Shown here one piece after another: positions 36,571-46,870 of a DNA stretch of 64,000 nt. The notes beneath the pieces were generated by a model that was not told where the DNA came from, did not search any database, and worked only from the letters and a program-made list of their open reading frames with translations. Source of the stretch: Kwoniella bestiolae CBS 10118 (taxonomy: Eukaryota > Basidiomycota > Tremellomycetes > Tremellales > Cryptococcaceae); assembly GCF_000512585.2 (NCBI RefSeq), contig NC_089241.1, positions 5,908,001 to 5,972,000 of the forward strand, in the 5' to 3' direction. The position numbers and the translations under genes are program-made. Numbering within the stretch: position 1 is the first letter of the stretch; the number at the start of each line of letters is the position of its first letter.

Positions 36571-37700
36571 ATGAACATAACGCTCTTCTTTGAGAAACGG
36601 GTCGGCTGGACGAGATATACAATCATCTCGATGTTCCTCGGTAAGTCGTGTCATTTCCGTCTTCTCAATCCTTCACACTATATACCATATCATCTTTACC
36701 AACCTGACTCGAATTGTCTGCTCTGGCTGTGCATGTAGTAATCAGCTTCATCCTCGACCTGATCATCTCCATACCCACACTGACCACCACCCCCCGCCTG
36801 AGCGGTATCAAAGCGACCTCTACGATTCAGCTTCCATCTCCGGACGGGTTAGGAATGGACTCAGTGGTAATTGGTATCGGGGTGGGTGCTTCCGAGGGAT
36901 GTATGTGGTTTGGCGAGGTGTGAGTGAACGCAGTAGAACATCACTCCAACAGTAAAGCTTTTCTTCCAAAAGTGATGGAGGTCCGTGCGCTGAAACTCGA
37001 ATCTCCGTTTCGATACAATAGTCGACAATGCCGTTACACCCTTAATTTCCAACCTTCCTCCGGGTTCCTTCATCTACCGCCGAACCAGAATGTCACCAAC
37101 CATTTTCCAAGTGGGAGGATACTGGCAAGCTGTCATGTCACCACTGCATTACAGGCTATGGTGACTACCTCGTTCATGGTAGGACCGTTCGTCCCTGTGT
37201 TATTCACTGTAGGTACAGTTCTTTCACCTCGTAGCCTCCCCTCGCTTCTCTTCGGCAAACGGTACCATCAAAAATATACCGAAGGCGTAGATTTCATGGG
37301 CGTATGGCTAATTCCGGCTGCCTCAAATCAGCTCACAATCATCCTTCTACCTATCACAGTAGTAATGTCAATGTTCTCAGGAATATCGCTGTTAATAGTT
37401 TCAGCACAAGTAGCGTACCAATTGAGATACTCGATACCGAAATTCGAAGATACATGGGGATTTGATTTCGTATTCGCTTTCGTGGTCGTTGTGAGTGGAA
37501 ACTGACACACCGTCTCCAACGGTCTTCTTCAGTTCAGGAAATGATACTGACTTTGCGTTCGGGTATAATATGTACATTCATAGTTCTTCCAGGTGATACT
37601 TTCCTTCTGGGTCGGATGTCTGCGCTGCAGAATGCCAAAGAAGACGGCGCCACCTGCTGATGCCACCAGCGAGCTCGAAATGGGTATGAGTAGAAGGTGA
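36571..37700 (+). CDS. Array paralogue 3: four-helix membrane protein
   Basis: Exons 36571-36640, 36739-36919, 37022-37208, 37332-37490 and 37593-37700 give 234 residues, phases 1-2-0-0. It begins MNITLFFEKRVGWTRY. Helix 1 is VISFILDLIISIP. The loop holds GVGASEGCMWFGEVRQC, so the first Gly of the GGC motif is replaced by Glu-Gly but both cysteines remain. CHVTTALQAMVTTSFMVGP ends in PFVP, then MSMFSGISLLIVSA. A final helix (VILSFWVGCLRC) and a charged tail end MGMSRR. The function is unknown; the family link is to the SUR7-like gene upstream. Confidence 0.7.
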
Positions 37701-38005
37701 TTATGGCATTTTCCTTCGGGAATTGGGTGTATGTTGATAGGCGATTCGAAGTAACCGTTGATCCAGTCAGTAGTTTAGATAAGGTACCTTGATTTGTAGG
37801 AGTACGACGATACTGTAAAGTGCGCATTGCGTAAGATCACTTGACATCTTGAGTGAGGGCTATGTATTTTTCCCATGCAATGATGAGACTTACAGTGTTT
37901 TCTGGATTGGTATACATACCTCTACCTCTGATACAGAGACAGGAATGTCTCACTTTCATGTAACTTTGAAGTTTATTCTACATCAGCTCCAGCTGCATGC
38001 TAAAC
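37701..38005. other. Intergenic
   Basis: 305 bp; nothing coding supported. Confidence 0.4.
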
Positions 38006-39145
38006 ATGAGAACGACGATATTCTTCCAGAAGAAGGTGGGATGGCCAAGACAAGTCTTGAGTACAGTCCTACCAGGTATGTATGATATTCTTTCCTTGGG
38101 CTTTCATCAGTACGCAGCTCCGTCTGAGGATGAGGTGTACTGTAGTGGCGACAGCAATCATCCTACTGCTCCTGGTCCTATCTCCTCCCACTTTCCCTTC
38201 CCTCGCTCTGCATAGATACTACGGTACCGTCCTGGTCACTTCGACTGGCACGAGCTATAATCCTTTCAATCTCACCCTCAATGGAGATGGGGTTAGAGAA
38301 GTGGAATTTTGGATCATGTTGGGACCAGGAGGAGGATGTGAGAAATATGACGATAAAGCGTGAGTCTTGTCTACATTCACCCATAGGAATTCACCCTTGC
38401 GCTCTTCTCTGCCTTCATCCTGAATGTTTACCTGGCCTATCTCTTAGACCAATCTGTCGACGTACATTACATTTCCGACCACCCAAGACTCACCTCCATC
38501 TACCACCCCAAGAGACCCTAAGTGGCAAACTACCAAATATGAATTGGCTGGTAATATTCCATATGACCTTGGTAGCGGTTGTACTAGGGATCATTTCTTT
38601 CTGTCTCGGTCCATTCGTACCTGGGTGTTACTTTGTAAGTACTTCAGTGCGGAATGTACAATCCAGAATGTGCCCATCATCCGCCAAATCACTCCCTTAC
38701 TCCATCATGATGTATGTTGATGCTCACTGTATTACCCGACGCACCACGTCCTGCACTGTAGGTATCAACAGCAACTACCTTCCTCGCAGTCGTACTATCC
38801 CTCATCGACGTCATAGCAGTAAATTTCGGATTCCTGTCCATGAATAAGAGTCTGAACGGTTCGAATCCGAATGTCTATAGCGATACCCCCGCTGGATATG
38901 CGTTGGTCTACGTCGTTCTTGTAGGTACCCAGACGTAGATAACGAAAGAATGTTGTCGTTGATTGTCCATTGCGATTGCGATGTCATATTAGGTGATGAC
39001 ACTCGCTTCAATGTTCATTATCAAAGGCGTTGCTTCCAAGATCAAGTTGAACGATCCGCCCAAAGAGGGTGGAGAGGAGAATGAGGGCGTGGAGATGCAT
39101 TTGCGGGGGCGAGGGCAGACTACCACTAATCAGGTCAATCATTAA
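38006..39145 (+). CDS. Array paralogue 4: four-helix membrane protein
   Basis: Exons 38006-38075, 38146-38359, 38448-38634, 38762-38920 and 38993-39145 give 260 residues, phases 1-2-0-0. It begins MRTTIFFQKKVGWPRQ. Helix 1 is IILLLLVLSPPTFPSLAL. The loop is longer than in copies 1-3 and carries potential N-glycosylation (NLT) before LGPGGGCEKYDDKAPIC. Helix 2/3 is MTLVAVVLGIISFCLG ending PFVPGC; helix 4 is FLAVVLSLIDVIAVNFGFL. The cytoplasmic tail is the longest in the array, acidic and Gly/Arg-rich, ending QTTTNQVNH. The function is unknown. Confidence 0.72.
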
Positions 39146-39670
39146 TATGCGTTGGGCACCTGCCGCTATATAACAGTAGTAGAACCAGGCTGAATATATA
39201 TATATCGTTATTTTGTTGTGTTTTGTACATTTGTATGAATAGATGCACGGGTTTCTCTAGCACGGGTTTCTCTAGCCTGGGCCATGGCAGATCCCAAAAA
39301 GAGCGACTGTAAATTGTCTCGTAGTACACTGCAGTATTTTTCGGAAGTCCGAGGTAGTACTAGGATTGTATTTCGCCTGCAGTGGTACGGTATAGTTATG
39401 TGGCGGTAAAATGTGAAGTACAACGCTCGTACGGAGCAGAACACTAGTACCTAGTACGCACCTGTCATAACTATGTTTCATCATGACGTTGGGGTTAAAC
39501 CTTCTTTAATCATGACAGCCCAGCCGGTGTGAGCAGTGCGAATCTTTCAAGATACTGTAACAGTGCAAACTAATTCTGCTTTTTGGTATAGTTACTGTAC
39601 ATTTGAATAACCTACTCACTGTTCAGCTTTGACACTTGACACCCTGATCATCGCATTTAACCAAATCAAG
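39146..39670. other. Intergenic
   Basis: 525 bp with a short tandem repeat (see separate entry); no gene supported. Confidence 0.4.
39245..39274. repeat. 15-bp tandem repeat, two exact copies
   Basis: The unit GCACGGGTTTCTCTA occurs twice in direct succession, followed by a third partial GCC. It lies in the 3' flank of array copy 4. Confidence 0.8.
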
Positions 39671-40797
39671 ATGAGAACCACAATCTTCTTCCAAAAGCAC
39701 GTAGAATGGACTGTCCAAGCCCTCTGTACCGTCCTACCATGTGAGTAAAACCACCTTCCTCCCACTCAAATTTCCGCTTGGTTCGACAAAAGTTCCAAGC
39801 TGACCGACTCATCATGCCGTACACAATAGTATGTGTCTGTATGCTCTTTTCTCTGCTTATCATTTCTCCTCCTACCTGCTCTTCTCTCGCACTGTACGAA
39901 ATCAAATTCACCGTCGAAGTCAATTCTACCTCTACGATATATGAGGCTTTCAACTTTACTTTCTCCCCTACAACGGAAGTCCCCGTTGAAATTCTTTTGG
40001 GACCTGGTGGAGGGTGTACGAAGTTTGATGATGAGCTGTAAGTCCCTTTGTAGACATAACAGTACCACCCCTGCTTGTCAACGCTCTCAAGAAATGGCAG
40101 GGGGGGAGAGAGGGGTTTGGACTTGATTGTCATGGAGGAGAACACTTTACTATACTGATAATTTACGTCGCATAGGAGGACCTGCCAACGTTCTTTATCG
40201 TTTAAGCCTTCCCAAGCGGATGTACATTTACCCTCTGATGAGTACGAAGAACTAATGGACAAAGTACCATCTATGCGATATATGATAATGCATCATATGG
40301 CCTTGGGAATGGTCGTACTGGGAATCGTGACGTTCTGGTTGGGTCCCTTCATACCAGGGTTTTACTTTGTAAGTCTAGACCATAACAGCTTAACCTGATT
40401 GCTCGATAAATAGCTCATGGAGATAAACATCATATAGGTATCAACGACCATCATGATAATCAGTTCGATCTTCACTTTTGTCTTTCTGTTTTTAGGCGAC
40501 GGTCTAGTCGCCATCGAACTTGATGATAGGTTCGAAGATTTCCTACCCCCTGTTGAAAAGAGGAAGGTCGGTCAGGGTATTACAATGATATTTGGAATTA
40601 GCGTGAGTCCCAACGCGGAACACGGAACACGGAGTACGGGATGGATTGTCTTGAGTTGGGCTGATGAGCATCGCTTTGATCATTGTTTTAACTAGGTTCT
40701 TCTGATTCTATCTACTGGTGTGATTTATGGTCTGGTCTCTCGGATCACCAGTGGGAAACCTCCCGAAGAAGGGGATTTGGAAACGCAGGATCGGTAG
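39671..40797 (+). CDS. Array paralogue 5: four-helix membrane protein
   Basis: Exons 39671-39740, 39830-40037, 40176-40368, 40438-40602 and 40696-40797 give 245 residues, phases 1-2-0-0. It begins MRTTIFFQKHVEWTVQ. Helix 1 (MLFSLLIISPPTCSSLAL) matches copies 4 and 6. The loop contains potential N-glycosylation sites (NST, NFT) and LLGPGGGCTKFDDELRTC. Helix 2/3 is MVVLGIVTFWLGPFIPG; helix 4 is IMIISSIFTFVFLFLG. The end is PPEEGDLETQDR. The function is unknown. Confidence 0.72.
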
Positions 40798-41353
40798 TCG
40801 GTTGATAAGATGTAGTGGACTTCATTTAGGGGATTTGAGGAAAACATGTTAATATAGCAGCGGTAAACTGACATGCATTTTCAATGTCACCAGATACAAA
40901 GTGATCAGCTAGCTTCATACGATACAGGAGAATGGTTAAATCTGATGTTGGCGTGTTCCCCGGGATTGGAATTTGGTTTAAAGTACAGCAAGGTTAAATA
41001 CGGCGCCAGGATTTTCGGAAAAATCAAGACTTATCAAGGACATCCTCTAATATCGTGGAGGATGGCAAAGTCATCTCAAAATCATTCGGTGCAGCTGCTT
41101 ATCTTCCCATGAATCTGTCTTTACCGGAACGAACACGCTGTAAAAGCTCAGCCTTCTTCTGTGTACTTGCTAAGAGTCGTAATCACTCAATTGAATGACG
41201 TCGAGTCGAACCTTTTCCTCTCAAGCAGTATGAGAAATACCACACTGCCTTGGTCGGTGCACGAGGGGTTCCATTTGTGGATGTTCATAGTGACATGTGC
41301 AATTGCAATGTTACAGTATAATATAATATCTCTTAGACCCAAACCGTGACAAT
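40798..41353. other. Intergenic
   Basis: 556 bp; no gene supported, and no leftover exon of the array recognised. Confidence 0.4.
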
Positions 41354-42385
41354 ATGAGAACCACGCTGTTCTTCCAGAGACGGGTCGGAAGGTGCGTCCA
41401 AGTCTCTTGCACCGTCTTACCCCGTGAGGTACTTCCGATTTTCTTGTGTCGCCCAGACTAATCCACCTTGAGGATAAACTGAGTGATCGGGAATATACGT
41501 CCAGTGATCACCGCAATGCTCTTATCCTTGATCATCATCTCACCTCCTACCTTCCCGACGCTCAGCTTGTTCAACATCGTTTCGAGTGTCAAAAGCAACC
41601 TTTCCTCTTCTGATCCGACATACGATATCATCTGGTCTGAACTCAGGGATACTTCCTTTTATATCTCTTGGGACCTGGCGGTGGATGCATGAAATTGGAT
41701 CATGAAGAGTGAGTCGTCTCGTCCCATTGGACTACAGTAGACAAAGTGTTGATCAATCCATATTGTGCGACGCAGAATGATCTGCGAACGCACGTTGACC
41801 TTCCGTCCATCATCCACATACCTCCATTTACCCCCCGACGAGACTCTCACATCAACATTCCCTGGCGATGTCAACTGGATGCTCATGCATCATATCACGA
41901 TTGGTTCTCTGGTATCGGCCATATTGGTGTTTTGGCTGGGTCCGTTCTTACCTGGAACTTATGTTGTGAATTTGGTGGTCACTGTATCCACATCGTAGAC
42001 GACTAACGTGTTGACACTGCTAGCTTTCGACGGTAATCATGTTCCTCGCGTTCCTCTTCAACTTCTTCCGCCTGTTCATCGGCGATGCTATAGGTGAGGT
42101 TGTGCTGAGTAACAAGCTGAAAGACTGTATACCCGAACCGAAAGTGCAAGTTACGTATGGGTTCGTGCTTGAATTGATCCTCAACGTGAGTGGAGCAGGC
42201 GCTCTAATTGCATTGTAGCTGATCCGGATAATATTATTGGACCATGAACCGTGATGTTATAGTTCCTGTCGTGCATGTCGTTCATCATCCTCGGCACTAT
42301 AGCTTGGAAAATTGATACGAGTGGACCTCCAGGGGAAGATGTGGAATTACAACCGCCACGAGACTCTTCGAAAAGCGAGGATTGA
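41354..42385 (+). pseudogene. Array paralogue 6: four-helix membrane protein with a frameshift in exon 2
   Basis: Homology-guided exons are 41354-41423, 41505-41708, 41776-41965, 42024-42185 and 42263-42385. Exon 2 is out of frame by one base relative to its sisters. From MRTTLFFQRRVGRCVQ through AMLLSLIIISPPTFPTLSLF the frame is normal, but it then reads to a TGA at about 41690. The conserved LLGPGGGCMKLDHEEMIC lies in another frame. Downstream exons are intact: HHITIGSLVSAILVFWLG ending PFLPG, MFLAFLFNFFRLFIG, and a last helix beginning FLSCMSFIILGTIAW. Either one base is lost or two are gained between about 41590 and 41668, or a cryptic intron with a weak GTCAAA donor ending at CTCAG (41646) removes the faulty stretch and restores frame. 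Confidence 0.55.
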
Positions 42386-43397
42386 TCTTGATCCTCTTTC
42401 TGTTTGGTGAAGGGTCGAAGGTTAGGAGATGGGGTATAATACTGTACTCGTACCTTATCTTCAATTTTCGCTTGTGCGGTCGATTGATTTTCACACTGTG
42501 CCTTGTATCGCCACACATGCATCATTCCTCGGGTGAGGGAAAAGACGATCTGTTGTTTTGTTACTCTATCCTCCCCACCCTGTGGCAGACTGATTTGCAA
42601 TTCGGTCAAGTTGACGCCAGCACCTCATAGTTGATAATTGATGAATCATCTCACTAGTATCAGCAATCGGGCCTACAGTAATCTTTGTTTAGCCTCGTTT
42701 CAAGTTTCAGGCGTAGTATCAGATGTCAATTCTAGATCTAGATCCCATTCCAGTGATGAAGTCGACTCCAATTTGACCCGAAGTGGATAAGGTACCATCA
42801 TCGTCTTCGCTTGTTCACGCTCGACGCTCGACGCTCCACGCTCCACACCATCTCACTGTGGCACCGAGCTGAGATGAAATGAGCACGGTGATCTGACCTT
42901 TGATTCTGAGTTTGAAGGTGACAATCAGGTCACAACACTCGTACTCATGTATCAGCTTGGACTGTTTTATGGTGTATGGAGGACGAGGTGAGACATACCG
43001 TGAGATTGCGGTCGTTCGGTCTGATGGTCTGATGGTCTGATGATCTGATGGATGATGAGTACTTGAACTGCTTGGCGGTGACTTTGATAAGGTGAGTACT
43101 GGTTGACTGATTGATTGATCGATGGGTTGATCGATGAATTGATGGATGATGGTGATGGTGACAGAGGGTGAGTGTGAGTCAATCATGACAATGTCAAACC
43201 CATCAATTAAAGCCTAATCGGGCAGAAAATCAGAAATCATTGATCCGGGCGAGTATGTTCACAGTATGTACAGTGAGGATCTCTCGATGCGCATCTTCGA
43301 CAAGAAACTGCAAGATATAAGATGATGGATGCACATATATATTCGCCATCTTTGCTTTATCCTTCCAACAAACCACCACCCTTCATCCGCGACGAAA
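42386..43397. other. Long intergenic spacer with simple repeats
   Basis: 1012 bp, the longest spacer in the array. Minus-strand frames here are low-complexity and unsupported. A tetranucleotide-type repeat tract is listed separately. Confidence 0.4.
43016..43162. repeat. Imperfect GATG/TGAT/GATT simple-sequence tract
   Basis: Repeated TCTGATGG units (43016-43060) are followed by TTGATTGATCGATGG-type units (43105-43162). This is microsatellite-like and not coding. Confidence 0.7.
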
Positions 43398-44614
43398 ATG
43401 TCTGAACTCGCGGTTCTCGAGTCGTCAAAAGAAGAGGGATCAAAGGGGCGACCGGTGGGCGGCTGGAGAAGGAAAATCGCCTTCGTAGGGATATTTACGT
43501 TGATCTGTAAGCATTCATCGCCTTTCTGAAGCAACATCCATGATGCGTATCACCAAGATCAAAGCTCACAAGGTGTTCATACTGCATGTCGCTGGTCGTA
43601 CTGATGTGCCTCCTCCACACAGTGATCACATTCACTCTCCAATTGCTCTCCTCTCTTTCCACAGCCATCATCACGCCCCTCGACCTCATTCATGCGGAAT
43701 TGGTACCCGGCCGAGGCGATGGGATACCTCGCAGAATTTCCCTAGGTGGATCAGGGGGATGTATGTGGTTTGATGATCTGAGGTGAGTGCGGTGGTGCTA
43801 TCGTCGTCTGCGCGGTATTCCAATTAGTCACTTGAGTACCGATCTCTGCCATCAACGGATAATTCACCTCGAGATGGAAGCTCGCCTCTGATATATGTAT
43901 GTTTACTACTCCTAGCGGCCCTCCTACCAAATGTATCACGACGATCCACTTCCAACCTGACCCCGAGGTCCTGTCACTCTCCGAAGAAGATACTATCCTA
44001 AGTGCCATGACGACCAAGATCGGAGTATGGAGAATTACCAATTACCTAGCCACTGGTCTCGTAGGGATGGGAAAGGTCCTGTTCGTTCTCAGCGGGAAAT
44101 ATGGGAAACTGGGCGGCGTGAGTGTACTCCTCGCCTGCTTTACTCACGCAGCAGGAACAATCACTTCCTTCCAGAGACACCGGCTTGACCCAAAATAGAC
44201 ATCTGATCGATGGCCGCTAATGACTTTGTACAGATCACATCAGCGATATTGTACCCCGCAACACTACTCACATGGGCGGCGTTGATCGGCGATATATCCT
44301 ACCTTCTGATCGTCCAGCGAAATGTTCGAACAGCAAGACCAAGGTTCCATGCCGAGCTGGGGTTGGTGATTTGGTTATGGGTCGTATCGACGGTGAGTGC
44401 AAAGAGAAAGTCTCTAGGATTGTGGAGCCGGGTGATGAAGGGAAGATGATGGCTGATACATTAATCTCATCGTTTGTAGGCGCTAGTCAGCGTTACGGCA
44501 TGTTTGATCGTGTGGTACTTTGAATCTACCAGGGCGAAGAGGTTTCTACCGCGAGAAAAGCAAAATTCGGGAGAGGAGGGGAGTCAAGGTGGTCGTGGGG
44601 GACACGTCGTATGA
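43398..44614 (+). CDS. Array paralogue 7: divergent four-helix membrane protein
   Basis: Exons 43398-43506, 43623-43782, 43916-44117, 44234-44392 and 44480-44614 give 254 residues, phases 1-2-0-0. It is the most diverged copy. The N-terminal tail MSELAVLESSKEEGSKG replaces MRTT-FFQ, but a basic GGWRRKIAFVGIFTLI leads into helix 1. The ectodomain motif LGGSGGCMWFDDL with a later Cys (PPTKC) is retained. Helices include LATGLVGMGKVLFVLSG and ILYPATLLTWAALIGDISYL, then LGLVIWLWVVSTALVSVTA. A His/Gly/Arg-containing tail ends GGRGGHVV. The function is unknown. Confidence 0.7.
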
Positions 44615-45248
44615 TCGTCTTCGCGTAGATTAAGATTGGAACTGCAAGCAACCATGGTGAGGGTTGACATTCATCATTACTGTATCTAATATTCCGACCG
44701 ACCGGCTCCACAGAGGCTTCGGATCATCTTCAAGGTGGATACACAACTTTTTGGGTACTGCACGAAATTGAACATAAATCTACACGATCTATACAGAGAT
44801 GGTGTCTGCGAGATCCAGAAGCGTAGCTCCCCATCTCAAGTCTCCATACTACTGCTATGTGCTCCAGTCGAGGCACGAGGTGATCTTCAGGAGTGGTAGG
44901 GAGGCACACAGTCTAGCACAGAACACTGCTTCGTCCCCATCGATATGTTTGACTCCCACCTCGCTAGGCTCAGGCTTCATGAGATGAGACCTTCTCTGAA
45001 GAGGTCAGTAAGCCAAACAACCCGTTATCTCCCCGTGCCAAACACAGAAGATGTCTCATCACAATGACTTGGTATATAACAGCTCCTTTTCGCCACACAC
45101 ACAAGCGTCAAGTTGAAAGTGGACCACCTCCACCCACGCGAATTCGATCCAATCCGACCAATCAACCTCACCTCAATTGTCCTCTTTCAACTCACACTGC
45201 ACTCTCTCTCTCAGCCTCAGCTACATCTTGATCCCTCAACAAAGCAAG
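44615..45248. other. Intergenic
   Basis: 634 bp ending the array; no gene supported. A run of CTCTCTCTCTC-like pyrimidines precedes the next start. Confidence 0.4.
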
Positions 45249-46486
45249 ATGTCGCCCCCTCCACCAGACATCCCTCTCCCACACCAACTCGCCGAACAGG
45301 AAAAGGAAAAGGAGGAAGGCAGTCGAAATAGATCATCAAAAACACAAACGTTCCTCCCTAAATTACCGGGCAGGGGACAGATGATCAAGTACCTCACAAT
45401 GACTCAAAACACCTCAGCAATGGTATTTAGTATATTCCTTGTACCCCATTTGGCTAGTCCGGTGGTGGCTTCTGTCATGGGGTTGGAAGGGGCCGATAAG
45501 ACTTTAGTGAGTTGTCGTGTTGATTTTGGTACTGTACCTCTGTCCGGATACATTTTATCCATTCTGCGATGCATACCTTGCATCACTCTGATTGAACTCA
45601 CCCTGCTCGTGCTGGTCTTGAAAGCATCAAGAATATAACATATGTAGCATCGTAAAAGATCACCTGAGAAGGAAAGCTGATCACACCTTGACAACAGATG
45701 ATCTCCCGAGACCTCTACCTCCCCCTCGAACCGATTCTAATATACCTCCCACTGGGTGTCCACGTACTCTCGTCCATATCCAAACGACTCCTCATGGTCA
45801 TCTCCTCCTCTTCTCCCTCTTCTGCTTCATCCTCCTCTTCATCGCCTTCATCTGCATCTTCTTCCTCGAAAGCTTCCAAGTGGACCTGGCAATCCCTCAA
45901 ATCCCGCCTCCCACGCCAATCCCACCAAATCGCCGGCTACCCCCTATACATCCTCCTAATAGCCCATATCCTGTCGCACCGCATCGTTCCCTCTTCTCCC
46001 TCCGCTCCTATATTTGAGCTCAGCCCTTCGGAATTGGGGTATGAGTACGTGGGGTATAATCTTAGGGATTGGGTGGGATGGGGGAGTTATTTGGGGTTGG
46101 TTGGGGTTGGGGTTTGGCATGGGTTGGTTGGGGGTATTAAGATTTCGAAATGGATAGGATTGGGAAACAGGTCATCTACGCCCGCTAGGATCGAAGGTGA
46201 TAAGAGTGGGCATGGGAAGGTTGTTGGTCCTGACAATGGAAGTGGAAGTAACGGTGGAGTAGATGAGAAGGTGATTGTGGTTAATCACGACTCCGAACCT
46301 AGAAGAAGGAAATCTCGATCCGGATCTCAGGCGGGGCTGCGAGCATTCACTGTAGCTCTTATTGGAATCGTCACAGTCGGATTGTACAGGATCAAAGTGG
46401 ATACGGACATTGGGGGGATCAGTGCGATTATGAGAACGAGGTATAAGGCCGTACATGATAGTCTGCCTTGGGCTGGATTATGGTAG
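45249..46486 (+). CDS. MCP1: Mcp1-like mitochondrial outer-membrane protein (DUF1691)
   Basis: Two exons (45249-45506, 45698-46486) give 348 residues. The N terminus is Pro/Glu/Ser-rich and cytosolic-looking. The first helix is AMVFSIFLVPHLASPVVAS. After the intron come ISRDLYLPLEPILIYLPLGV, a Ser-rich linker, HQIAGYPLYILLIAHILSHR, YNLRDWVGWGSYLGLVGVG and RAFTVALIGIVTVGLYRI. The His/Arg-bearing helices match the Mcp1 (DUF1691) pattern. Yeast Mcp1 recruits Vps13 to mitochondria and suppresses loss of ERMES. An upstream in-frame start is possible, but 45249 gives the expected start context. The poly-Ser stretch (about 45810-45870) is a local expansion. Confidence 0.8.
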
Positions 46487-46870
46487 TGCTATGACTCATA
46501 GATACCTTCAAAGTGCAGAGATGGAAGATAGAAGAGGAAGGTACCACGTAGATCCCCCGATCATGGTATCTTATGGATCGACATAGATGTTAGATTAATA
46601 TAGGCTGGGTATGGCTAATTCAAACACATATTTCTCTCATTGGATCACATGTTGTATATACAGTACATGGATGTATAGATATTATCACAACGCCAATGGT
46701 ACAGGATGGCATGATGATTCTACATTACTGGGACGGCACATGGTGAATATCGTGAGAATGGGACATGAAAACGAGGTCGATAACGAAATTGATCTGGTAA
46801 TTATACAACTCGAGTGAGCAGAATAGATATGAAGTCGGATTATACGTTCGATGGTGAAGCTCAAAGAGGA
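46487..46870. other. Intergenic, convergent 3' ends
   Basis: 384 bp; nothing coding supported. Confidence 0.4.

Noticed and set aside
42181..42609. A 142-codon minus-strand open frame over the end of array copy 6
   Set aside because: It overlaps the well-supported last exon of that copy and has no recognisable features.
42815..43186. A 123-codon minus-strand frame over the GATG/GATT tract
   Set aside because: Its sequence (repeated Ser/Ile/Gln/Pro) is a translation of simple repeats; there is no splice or family support.
32105..44614. Array interpreted as a transposon or viral insertion
   Set aside because: There are no terminal repeats, reverse transcriptase, transposase or capsid-like genes. 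The genes have normal host introns and a shared host-family ancestor.
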